Shown: positions 17,801-24,589 of the stretch, one piece after another
Numbering within the stretch: the stretch's first letter is position 1
Layout: each line of letters starts with the position of its first letter
Assembly (NCBI RefSeq): GCF_901482695.1
Contig: NZ_LR590484.1
Location: 3,348,001-3,412,000 of the forward strand
Length of the DNA: 64,000 nucleotides
Reading direction: 5' to 3'
Origin: Sphingobacterium thalpophilum
Lineage (GTDB): Bacteria; Bacteroidota; Bacteroidia; Sphingobacteriales; Sphingobacteriaceae
Made by a program: the position numbers and the translations under genes
The notes under the pieces: model-generated
What the model was told of the DNA's origin: nothing
What the model saw: only the letters and a program-made list of their open reading frames with translations
Databases searched by the model: none

Positions 17801-18101
17801 CGATGAGCAAATAACAGATGTTCCAGCTATGAGTTATCCCATATCGACAGATGCGGATGCTTTTTATGCAAGAGCGAGCATCAATGTGTTGAAGGGAGAC
17901 CATATACGCTTGGAATATATCAATTTCTCATGGAAACAACGGTATAAATTAATGACGAAAGAGATAAATCTCAGGCTATTTGCCAATGCGAGCAATCTAG
18001 GCATGATATGGAGTGCAAACAAAGAAAAGATTGATCCAGAATTTGTTTATAGACTGCGTCCTTCAAAGCAGTTTTCACTGGGAATACAACTGGAATATTA
18101 G
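14883..18101 (+). CDS. SusC-family TonB-dependent outer membrane receptor
   Basis: A 1072-residue protein with signal peptide ([16 protein letters not shown]), a carboxypeptidase-D regulatory-like domain (residues about 25-100), plug domain ([54 protein letters not shown] near 185-235) and a long beta-barrel ending in aromatic FSLGIQLEY. The SusC plug signatures are clear. It would import an oligomeric ligand bound by the following SusD. There is no STN domain and no sigma/FecR pair nearby, so regulation is not by that route. The substrate is unknown; no hydrolase is in the operon. Confidence 0.93.
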   Translation: [1072 protein letters not shown]

Positions 18102-18111
18102 ATCGTACAAT

Positions 18112-19500
18112 ATGAAAAATATGAAGAGAGGCCTATCAATTATTTTAGGTATAATTGGTATACTACTGCTACATAGTTCCTGTAGCAAATATCTGGATGT
18201 CCAATCAAATGATGGATTGGTCATCCCCAGAAGTCTGGAAGACCTTCAAAAATTACTGGATAATACCTTAAAGATGAATCGGGGGATCGGTTCGATGGGC
18301 GAGATATCGGCAGATGATTATTTTATGGAGCAATCGGTCTTGGATATGCAGACAGATATCGATCGGTTAAATTATACCTGGAGAAATAATCAGTATAATT
18401 TTAGCAACGATTGGTCGGCGGGGTATGGACCTGTGTATATCTCCAACTTAGTTTTAGAACGGTTAGCTAGGATCGAGCGGACAGCGCATAATGCTGTTGA
18501 CTACGATCGAATTCAAGGTACAGCACTCTTTGGGAAATCCAACCAATATCTGTCCTTGCTTTGGAATTATGCAAAGGCATTCCATAGTATGACGGCAGCA
18601 TCGGATCTTGGGATTGTACTGCGCAATTCTTCGGATATGAATGTAAAGTCAAAACGCTCATCGGTATTGGCTTGTTATAATGCATTGCTGGATGATCTGC
18701 GTAAGGCCGTTACTCTTTTGCCGCAGACAAGTACCCACGTGATGCGTCCGTCAAAAGCAGCTGCATATGGTCTGTTGGCTCGGGCTTACCTATCGATGGC
18801 GAAATATGATTCAGCCTATTACTATGCGGATAAAATGCTTCAGATCAAAGATGACTTGATGGATTTCAATAATCCAGCAGAGGTTGATCTGATAGGGACA
18901 AATCCGTTTTTGCGGTACAATAAGGAAATTGTGGGTTATTACGAACAGACTTCCAATGGAACACCGCTAATTCGGATAGCACAGATGGATACCTTACTAT
19001 ATCATTCTTATGATACGAATGATCTGAGAAAGCAGGTATATTTTAAGACAGGTGTGAATGGTTATCATGCTTTTAAAGGAAATTATGCTGTAGCATCGAA
19101 TGCTTGGGAAACGGTATCACCATTTGGGGGGATAGCGGTGGATGAGATATATCTCATCCGTGCAGAATGTTTGGCAAGGGCTGGAAGACTACTGGAGGCG
19201 CAGGCAGATCTCAATAAGTTATTAGCTAGGCGTTATAAAAAAGGAGCCTTTACCCCTTATCAGTTAACAGTCGCAAAGGATGTCGTTGACTTAACATTAA
19301 GAGAACGAAGGAAAGAATTGCTCTTTAGAGGGCTGAGATGGATGGATATCAAAAGATTAAATCTTGAAGGCGCAAATATTAGACAAAGGAGGTTTCTGGA
19401 CGGAAACGAATATATATTGGAGCCAAATGCAAATCGCTACGCCCTGCCTTTGCCTGATGACATTATTCGGTTAACCGGGATGGAACAAAACCCACTCTAG
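18112..19500 (+). CDS. SusD-family surface lipoprotein
   Basis: About 463 residues from ATG 18112, 10 nt after the SusC stop; an upstream in-frame extension into SusC exists but lacks a signal sequence. Lipoprotein signal with HSSCSKYLDV places the lipid-modified Cys near residue 24. RagB/SusD features include helical TPR-like repeats (AYGLLARAYLSMAKYDSAYYYADKML) and the C-terminal RERRKELLFRGLRWMDIKR motif typical of the family. It is the ligand-capturing partner of the preceding SusC. A strong hairpin terminator follows. Confidence 0.92.
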   Translation: MKNMKRGLSIILGIIGILLLHSSCSKYLDVQSNDGLVIPRSLEDLQKLLDNTLKMNRGIGSMGEISADDYFMEQSVLDMQTDIDRLNYTWRNNQYNFSNDWSAGYGPVYISNLVLERLARIERTAHNAVDYDRIQGTALFGKSNQYLSLLWNYAKAFHSMTAASDLGIVLRNSSDMNVKSKRSSVLACYNALLDDLRKAVTLLPQTSTHVMRPSKAAAYGLLARAYLSMAKYDSAYYYADKMLQIKDDLMDFNNPAEVDLIGTNPFLRYNKEIVGYYEQTSNGTPLIRIAQMDTLLYHSYDTNDLRKQVYFKTGVNGYHAFKGNYAVASNAWETVSPFGGIAVDEIYLIRAECLARAGRLLEAQADLNKLLARRYKKGAFTPYQLTVAKDVVDLTLRERRKELLFRGLRWMDIKRLNLEGANIRQRRFLDGNEYILEPNANRYALPLPDDIIRLTGMEQNPL

Positions 19501-19507
19501 TGATACA

Positions 19508-19540
19508 ATCCAAGCCCCATTTTTGGGGCTTGGATATTTT
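19508..19540. terminator. Bidirectional terminator between converging genes
   Basis: ATCCAAGCCCCA (19508-19519) pairs perfectly over 12 bp with 19524-19535 around a TTTT loop and is followed by ATTTT. It lies between SusD (plus) and the DUF6520 gene (minus) and can serve both. Confidence 0.8.
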
Positions 19541-19549
19541 AGGTACTGC

Positions 19550-19939
19550 TTAATTTCGGTTCACGGGATTGAAAGGTGTCGAACTTGACCCTCCAGTTCG
19601 TTGCGGAATGTAACCTGAAGCAGCACCTGCTGCACCGGGTATTGCATCCATTGAAATTTTTGCTGGATCTAAAGCGGATCCGCTCAAGTCTGTATTGTCA
19701 ACCGGGAGCGAACAAGCTTTATTGTTCGTAGGGTTACAGCTATGCCCATTAGGCGTAGTTGTCCAGCGTGATTCATCAGCAACTTGAGCCGCATCTAATG
19801 GATCTCCATTGAAATAAACAGTTACAGGAGCTAAACTTTTTCCTGCATAAGCCTCAGCACCTTTAAATGCCGAGAAACCGATAATCATGGCTCCTCCTAA
19901 TATCATGTAGCCATAATTGTTTAGAAATTTGGTAAGCAT
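19550..19939 (-). CDS. DUF6520-like small exported protein
   Basis: A 129-residue protein with a hydrophobic N-terminal export signal (YGYMILGGAMIIGFSAFKGAEAYA) and a short mature part with two Cys (HSCNPTNNKACSLP). This matches the small DUF6520 proteins that accompany MauE-type membrane proteins in Sphingobacteriaceae and Flavobacteriia. A strong Shine-Dalgarno (AAAGGAG) precedes the ATG, unusual for this phylum. The two Cys and the MauE neighbour suggest a disulfide-containing secreted peptide, but the function is not known. The gene overlaps the 3' end of the MauE gene by 77 nt. Confidence 0.75.
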   Translation of the reverse strand: MLTKFLNNYGYMILGGAMIIGFSAFKGAEAYAGKSLAPVTVYFNGDPLDAAQVADESRWTTTPNGHSCNPTNNKACSLPVDNTDLSGSALDPAKISMDAIPGAAGAASGYIPQRTGGSSSTPFNPVNRN

Positions 19940-20669
19940 TTCGCTTTCTCCTTTCTGTATGGCAAGCCATTAATTGATTAGTGAAAATGCTGGCTTGCAT
20001 ACCTCTAGTGAATATTTGCCGGTACCGTCCGCAGTACCGGTCGTATCTGAATGTCAGGCTGCCTACTATAGGCCTACTGACGTTGTAGTGTTCGGGCACT
20101 TGGTAGAGGCTGTCCGGCAGATGCCATAGATCAGTCCTCGCCATAGGTGTACTCCTGTAGGTCAAAATGCCGATCGACACAATGCCGATAAGCACAAGTG
20201 CAATGTCGGCCCCCGCCGCTAAGGTGCTGCTGCCTTTCAGCATAGATGATAGCCGCATCTTCCATCCAAGTATGGATAGGCCCAGTAGGCCGACATTGAT
20301 CAGCAGGTGGCTGCCCCAGCTGATGCGGCTCAGAAAACTGGTGCACATACAGGGCTTCTGGGCATAGACATCCAGTACGCCCAGACCGATGTACAGGGTA
20401 AAGATGGCAATCAGCAGCGTGGAGGCCTGCCATCCCCGGACCTGCAGTGTGCGTGACGGTACCGCCAGCAGTAGTCCAATACCGATCTCGACTACCGGAA
20501 GCAGCCAAAAGAGCAGGGGGGCAAGCGGGCTGATCACGGGCTGCTGCTCCAGGGCAATCCGGAAAGCGTCCAGCTGCCAGATCTTGTCCATGCCCACATA
20601 GACCCAAAATAGGAGCATCCCCGCACGGAGCAGCCGATGTAAGTGGTTTGTAGTCTTGTTGTATTCCAT
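19863..20669 (-). CDS. MauE/DoxX-type redox membrane protein
   Basis: A 268-residue inner-membrane protein. Four hydrophobic segments lie in residues about 12-150 (MLLFWVYVGMDKIWQ, PLLFWLLPVVEIGIGLLLAV, STLLIAIFTLYIGLGVLDVY, LLINVGLLGLSILGW) with a Cys pair CMCTSFLSRISWGSHL between, as in MauE-family proteins that handle disulfide redox. The C-terminal 90 residues have one further hydrophobic stretch and a basic tail. The last 26 codons overlap the start of DUF6520, which is more than usual and may mean the natural stop was lost. Confidence 0.78.
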   Translation of the reverse strand: MEYNKTTNHLHRLLRAGMLLFWVYVGMDKIWQLDAFRIALEQQPVISPLAPLLFWLLPVVEIGIGLLLAVPSRTLQVRGWQASTLLIAIFTLYIGLGVLDVYAQKPCMCTSFLSRISWGSHLLINVGLLGLSILGWKMRLSSMLKGSSTLAAGADIALVLIGIVSIGILTYRSTPMARTDLWHLPDSLYQVPEHYNVSRPIVGSLTFRYDRYCGRYRQIFTRGMQASIFTNQLMACHTERRKRNAYQISKQLWLHDIRRSHDYRFLGI

Positions 20670-20713
20670 AGCCTGTATATTGTTGTTGCTATAATCGCTT
20701 TGTCAGTTTCAGT

Positions 20714-20758
20714 AACAGGGCGCTGTACCTGATCCTTCTCCCGGTACAGCGGCCTGTT
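20714..20758 (-). promoter_or_regulatory. Leader hairpin upstream of MauE
   Basis: CGCTGTACC (20721-20729) pairs perfectly with 20743-20751, and AACAGG (20714-20719) with CCTGTT (20753-20758) after a G-G mismatch, giving 15 pairs. It lies in the predicted leader of the MauE-DUF6520 transcript, without a U-run. Confidence 0.45.
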
Positions 20759-20793
20759 TAAGCGTCAGCTTCTACTTCTCGTACGCTTCAGGA

Positions 20794-20801
20794 CAAAGAT
20801 A
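20794..20801 (-). promoter_or_regulatory. -7 element upstream of MauE
   Basis: Minus strand TATCTTTG, a full match to TAnnTTTG, would start a transcript near 20788 with a leader of about 120 nt containing the hairpin. No clear -33 element. Confidence 0.4.
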
Positions 20802-20988
20802 GATCGCATATCAGGGCTACGGAGGGGTAGTATATGCTCTCGCGTGTGCTGATCGATGGGCTTTTTGGTGAATGGAGAAGGGGGGAGGGGGGACGCTGCA
20901 GGAAATGATGTCAGTTCCGGCAGCTCGGTAAAACAGGCTACAGCAAGGCGGAGAGCTGTGTTTTTGGCCTGTGAGTGCAGGCACTATG

Positions 20989-21020
20989 GCAGGGGTAGTG
21001 GAGGAATACCCCTGCTTTTT
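20989..21020 (+). terminator. Terminator-like hairpin facing right
   Basis: GCAGGGGTA (20989-20997) pairs with TACCCCTGC (21007-21015), followed by TTTTT on the plus strand. The flanking genes are both on the minus strand, so it would stop antisense transcription; on the minus strand it lacks a downstream T-run. Confidence 0.5.
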
Positions 21021-21037
21021 GAATTTTTCTGATGATT

Positions 21038-22126
21038 TTAACGGCTCAGCTCCGGAAATTTTTCATGTAGTTCACTGAGCATCGTCTTCAGCACCTTACG
21101 CAGCCGGACAGCGGCAGCATATTCGGCGGCTCTGTCCATTTTGGTCAGGCTATGTGTCGACAGCAGAGTACCCTCCCTGGTCTTGATCAGTCTCGAAAAT
21201 TCCTGCGCCACCTCTTTTTTTTCTGAAGACCGCGTGATATCGGCCTTGACACAGAGATGTAACCACAGTTTCAGTTCCTTCCCGTTGAAGTTGCTATGGA
21301 TATACTGTTCTGCCCCTGCTGCCCCGGCGAGCTGCAGCTGCCTGTTGCCGGACTGTACATATTCGCACATCAGTTTGAGCAGGCTCCTGCGGTTGTTGTC
21401 ATAGGCAAAGTCCGGGATGCAGGAAAAGTGTTTGGGATAGCGCAGCAATCCCTCCGTAAACGAGGCGTCTTGATCATACATCTCTTTCCAGCGGTTAAAG
21501 AATCCCATATGGTTAAAGTTGAGGTTGACCATCAGTACCAGAAAGCGGAAGTGCCAGTTTTTGCCCTGACGGCTATCGTCGGCCAGCTGCCGCAATGCAT
21601 CAATCAGGTGGGGCAGATAGTGCTGGTGATGGTACTGTATATAAGGGATCTTCCCGTCTTCAAACAGGCTATCGATAGCCGAGAGGATCTCGTCGAGGTA
21701 GACCTGCGGGATTTTCTTTCGGGCCAGTTTTTCAAAAATGCTGTGAATATGGCTGTTGACATAGTCTTTGACCTTGTCGCGGTAATGGCTGGGGAGCGCC
21801 GTACGGGGATCGATATCTTTTTTGAAGAGAAACTCGATGCGCTCGAGCAGTTCCTCGAGTGCATTTATGGCTGTACGGTCCTCAATACCGTTGTGCCTTA
21901 GGAAGCTGTCGAGCTTTTGATGCAGGCGCAGCAGTTGTGCATGATAGAGCTGCACCGACTGACCGGCCGCCTCCACACTATGGGCCTGCCGGTGCGCCTG
22001 CAGGGCCTGAACAAAATTGTCCTGGCAGGCAACGGATATGCTGGATAGCCGCTCGGGGATCTCCTTGGCCTCCAGGCGGCCCAGCGTTTCTATCATGAGG
22101 GTCAGGGGATGTAGGCTTACGATCAT
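21038..22126 (-). CDS. Helical protein of unknown function
   Basis: A 362-residue soluble protein predicted mostly helical from its Leu/Glu/Lys/Arg pattern (ALEELLERIEFLFKKDID; RDKVKDYVNSHIHSIFEKL; FLVLMVNLNFNHMGFFNRWKEMYDQ). No signal peptide or known catalytic motif. The C-terminus is basic and helical (RLRKVLKTMLSELHEKF). It overlaps the upstream membrane-protein gene by 4 nt, so the two are translated together. Both may belong with the MauE/DUF6520 unit and the membrane-anchored LytTR-like gene across the divergent spacer, but I cannot assign a function. Confidence 0.7.
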   Translation of the reverse strand: MIVSLHPLTLMIETLGRLEAKEIPERLSSISVACQDNFVQALQAHRQAHSVEAAGQSVQLYHAQLLRLHQKLDSFLRHNGIEDRTAINALEELLERIEFLFKKDIDPRTALPSHYRDKVKDYVNSHIHSIFEKLARKKIPQVYLDEILSAIDSLFEDGKIPYIQYHHQHYLPHLIDALRQLADDSRQGKNWHFRFLVLMVNLNFNHMGFFNRWKEMYDQDASFTEGLLRYPKHFSCIPDFAYDNNRRSLLKLMCEYVQSGNRQLQLAGAAGAEQYIHSNFNGKELKLWLHLCVKADITRSSEKKEVAQEFSRLIKTREGTLLSTHSLTKMDRAAEYAAAVRLRKVLKTMLSELHEKFPELSR

Positions 22127-22818
22127 TCGTACCTCCTTTTGATATCTTTATGGTACCAGGGCCAGCCATATACGCCGGGGTGCATGGTCAGCCTGAGGGT
22201 ATCCCCCTCCTTGGTACGTTCATGTAATTGGGGATGGACGTCGATGGGGACGGTTTGCTGTTTGCCTTCAAACGTAAGTGAAAGCCATAGTTCATGGATA
22301 TCGCAGCAGGCGGGGCACTTCTGCACGACGACAGCTGGGAGACGTACGGCTTTTGCATTCGGAATATGCTGGCAGTTGTTCATGATCAGCAGCATGCGTA
22401 CGTACCAGGTGCATGCTGCAATCATAATCGGTAGCTGTATGCCGTACAGGCGGGCGATACTTGTTTTTTTCCTGAAGATCAGATGGACAAGCAGGCAGCA
22501 GCCGAGCGCCAGAGGCAGCCCTCTCTGTACGGCAGGCCAGAAGGGCTGTGAACTGATAAGCAGCTGGTAGGGCAGCCGGTCAAAGACCGAAATACTGCTC
22601 ACCTGCAGGCAGATAAATAATAAGATGAAGAGCTGCATGATCAGCTGACGGCTACGGATTTCAAAAAAAGGGATCAGCAGTACCAGTACCCCGATGCTAT
22701 ACACGCGTAAATGAAATGCCGAAGCCAGAAACAGGCCATAAACAGTGGTCAGCACGGCGATGGCAATCAAAATATAATTGCGGCTGAACCGGCGAACTGG
22801 CGTATGTGATGTATTCAT
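22123..22818 (-). CDS. Membrane protein with C-terminal extracytoplasmic domain
   Basis: About 231 residues from ATG 22818 (MNTSHTPVRRFSRNY), preferred because the longer start at 22857 adds an extra hydrophobic leader. Five or so hydrophobic segments lie in residues about 15-145 (YILIAIAVLTTVYGLFLASA, VYSIGVLVLLIPFFEI, LIMQLFILLFICLQVS, GLPLALGCCLLVHLIF, LPIMIAACTWYVRMLLIM). The remainder carries a CPACC cluster (VQKCPACCDIHELWLSL). Unknown function; the Cys cluster and vicinity of MauE suggest thiol chemistry. Overlaps the next gene by 4 nt. Confidence 0.68.
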   Translation of the reverse strand: MNTSHTPVRRFSRNYILIAIAVLTTVYGLFLASAFHLRVYSIGVLVLLIPFFEIRSRQLIMQLFILLFICLQVSSISVFDRLPYQLLISSQPFWPAVQRGLPLALGCCLLVHLIFRKKTSIARLYGIQLPIMIAACTWYVRMLLIMNNCQHIPNAKAVRLPAVVVQKCPACCDIHELWLSLTFEGKQQTVPIDVHPQLHERTKEGDTLRLTMHPGVYGWPWYHKDIKRRYE

Positions 22819-22857
22819 GTGTATACAGTTTATAATCAGTAACTTGCTCTGTTTCAA

Positions 22858-23181
22858 ATTTACGGAATAAGCCAGCCAATCTTTTCGGATATCAGCATTA
22901 TTTCAACAAACGGTTATTTTCTGCATTTAAGGTCGGCTTTCTGCAAGGAAGGTATAAATTTTGGCAACGAGGGTGTTAATTTTCTGCTTTTTGGGTAATT
23001 ATTCCCGCGCAAAAAATCGGGCATGAGGGTATAATTTCGTTATAAATGAACGGTTTACGAAAATATTGGCTAAATTTATATGACAAAAATTCCCGATAAC
23101 GGGATTTGTACAGGACCTTACTTAGCCAATTTTATCTATGGGTCGGTTAGTGTATTTGTCCGCATATTTAAACAGTAAATT
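22858..23181. other. Divergent intergenic region with inverted repeat
   Basis: This 324-bp AT-rich region lies between divergent genes and must hold both promoters. ATTGGCTAA (23065-23073) and TTAGCCAAT (23122-23130) form a 9-bp inverted repeat enclosing a smaller hairpin TCCCG-ataa-CGGGA. A near -7 element TATCTATG lies at about 23134. No full TAnnTTTG match was found on either strand. Confidence 0.45.
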
Positions 23182-24231
23182 ATGAAAGGTAATCAACTGG
23201 TCAGGTATTCTAAAGATACGGAGCTGCAGGTGCATTATCCAGACTTTATCTGGTTGTGGATCGCTTCGTTTTGCTTTGGTTTCGTGTGTTGGTACCTGGG
23301 CTATATCGGCGCCCTGATGACCTGGTTTGAAAATATGCCTTTGGTGGTCAGTTATCTGTTTTATGTGCTGGTATCGGCGGCAGCTTTCTTTTCGATCAGT
23401 GCAGTCATCAAAGTACTGGATAGAAAAATGAACTGGCTGACGGTTCCCGAAAAAAGGTTCAGCATGCAGTTTTTCTGCTGCTTCATACTCCCGGCAGTAT
23501 TTTTATTTGCCGTGACTCAGCCGATTGCATTGCCAAAAAACGAATGGCTATGGCTTCCGTTGTCGGTCATCTTCGGAGCCGTACTGATGCTGAATCTGGT
23601 GTATACCTTATATTTTTACTGCATTGTGTTCGTGGTGGAAAGGCGACACAGGTTCTGGCTGCAGCAACAGGTGTGTGAACTGGAGGAAAAAATAATGGAC
23701 CTCAGGAGTCAGCTTCCCCCGTACGCACAAGGTGAGCACACGGCTGCCGAAATGCCCCCATCCGGGGAACTGTCAGCTGAAAGTGATCCTGCGGAAGAAA
23801 TTGATATTGCCTCTGTACGTGCCTTAGATCCACAGCAGGAGGCATTTTTGCTCAACAACAGGCTTTTGACAAAGAAGATTATGTACGACGAGCTGGGCAT
23901 GTTCGAATATGAAAATACTAGCAACACGCCCTTGGTCAAACTGTACCTCAGAAAGGATATGACCGAGGATTTTGCCTGTGAACAGCGTAGCCTCAACGAA
24001 GTTGTGCGCGATACCGGAGGGTACGTCCAGAAGATAGACCGGCACCATGCCATACCGCTTCATATGATACAGACCTGTCAGCAGTTAAAAGGAGGGAAGC
24101 TCCGTATCGCGCTGAAAGTTCCGTTTGATGGACTGCGTGAGTTTCAGGTGTCGTCCAGGATTTCGAGACGTATCAAAGAGTGGGTCATGCTGCAGGTGCC
24201 CATTGAAAAAGACAATTATATGAATCAATAA
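23182..24231 (+). CDS. Membrane-anchored LytTR-like regulator
   Basis: A 349-residue protein. Four membrane segments fill residues about 18-150 (FIWLWIASFCFGFVCWYLGY, MPLVVSYLFYVLVSAAAFF, SMQFFCCFILPAVFLFAVT, WLPLSVIFGAVLMLNLVYTLYFYCIVFVV). A coiled-coil linker and acidic stretch follow. The C-terminal 120 residues (SLNEVVRDTGGYVQKIDRHHAIPLHMI, KVPFDGLREFQVSSRISRRIKEW) resemble the LytTR DNA-binding fold, where an R-H-x-x-x-I/V segment and a late VPVSR-like element are usual. The match is divergent. Such proteins may sense membrane signals and bind DNA directly. Confidence 0.6.
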   Translation: MKGNQLVRYSKDTELQVHYPDFIWLWIASFCFGFVCWYLGYIGALMTWFENMPLVVSYLFYVLVSAAAFFSISAVIKVLDRKMNWLTVPEKRFSMQFFCCFILPAVFLFAVTQPIALPKNEWLWLPLSVIFGAVLMLNLVYTLYFYCIVFVVERRHRFWLQQQVCELEEKIMDLRSQLPPYAQGEHTAAEMPPSGELSAESDPAEEIDIASVRALDPQQEAFLLNNRLLTKKIMYDELGMFEYENTSNTPLVKLYLRKDMTEDFACEQRSLNEVVRDTGGYVQKIDRHHAIPLHMIQTCQQLKGGKLRIALKVPFDGLREFQVSSRISRRIKEWVMLQVPIEKDNYMNQ

Positions 24232-24242
24232 AAATATTGGCT

Positions 24243-24539
24243 ATGGAAAATCTGATAAGCAAAACCTGGAAATGCCGTGCCACAGGTAAAGTGGCCTTTC
24301 CATCCTTAATGGAGGCAAAGTGGCGTATGTTTCAATTTAAGGTCAGGAGCCGTATCAAAAATAAACTCGACGGCAAACGGATTAAGCACCGCATGGGTAG
24401 ATACGCCTGCAAACGCGCCTATTATTGTCCGTATTGTGGTGGATATCACATCACAAAATGGAAAAAGGCAGATTACGAACGTTATAGAAATCTGGTCATG
24501 GGCTGGGATATTTCTTCCTCCCCATCGGTTTCTTTCTGA
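24243..24539 (+). CDS. Small zinc-ribbon-like protein
   Basis: About 98 residues from ATG 24243, twelve bases after the preceding stop, so probably co-transcribed with the LytTR-like gene. It has a basic central part (KVRSRIKNKLDGKRIKHRMGRYACKRA) and a CPYCGGYHITKWKK motif that, with earlier Cys (KCRATGK), could bind zinc. The size and basic charge suggest nucleic-acid or protein binding. No family recognised with certainty. Confidence 0.6.
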   Translation: MENLISKTWKCRATGKVAFPSLMEAKWRMFQFKVRSRIKNKLDGKRIKHRMGRYACKRAYYCPYCGGYHITKWKKADYERYRNLVMGWDISSSPSVSF

Positions 24540-24589
24540 TAGTATTGCTATAGATGAGTACTTGCACTCCGGGCACAGCGGGAACAAGC

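Larger units (their letters stand above)
20670..21037. other. Intergenic stretch with two hairpins
   Basis: This 368-bp stretch has no gene. It holds a leader hairpin (20714-20758), a -7 box at 20794-20801 and a plus-direction terminator-like hairpin (20989-21020), listed separately. Confidence 0.5.
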
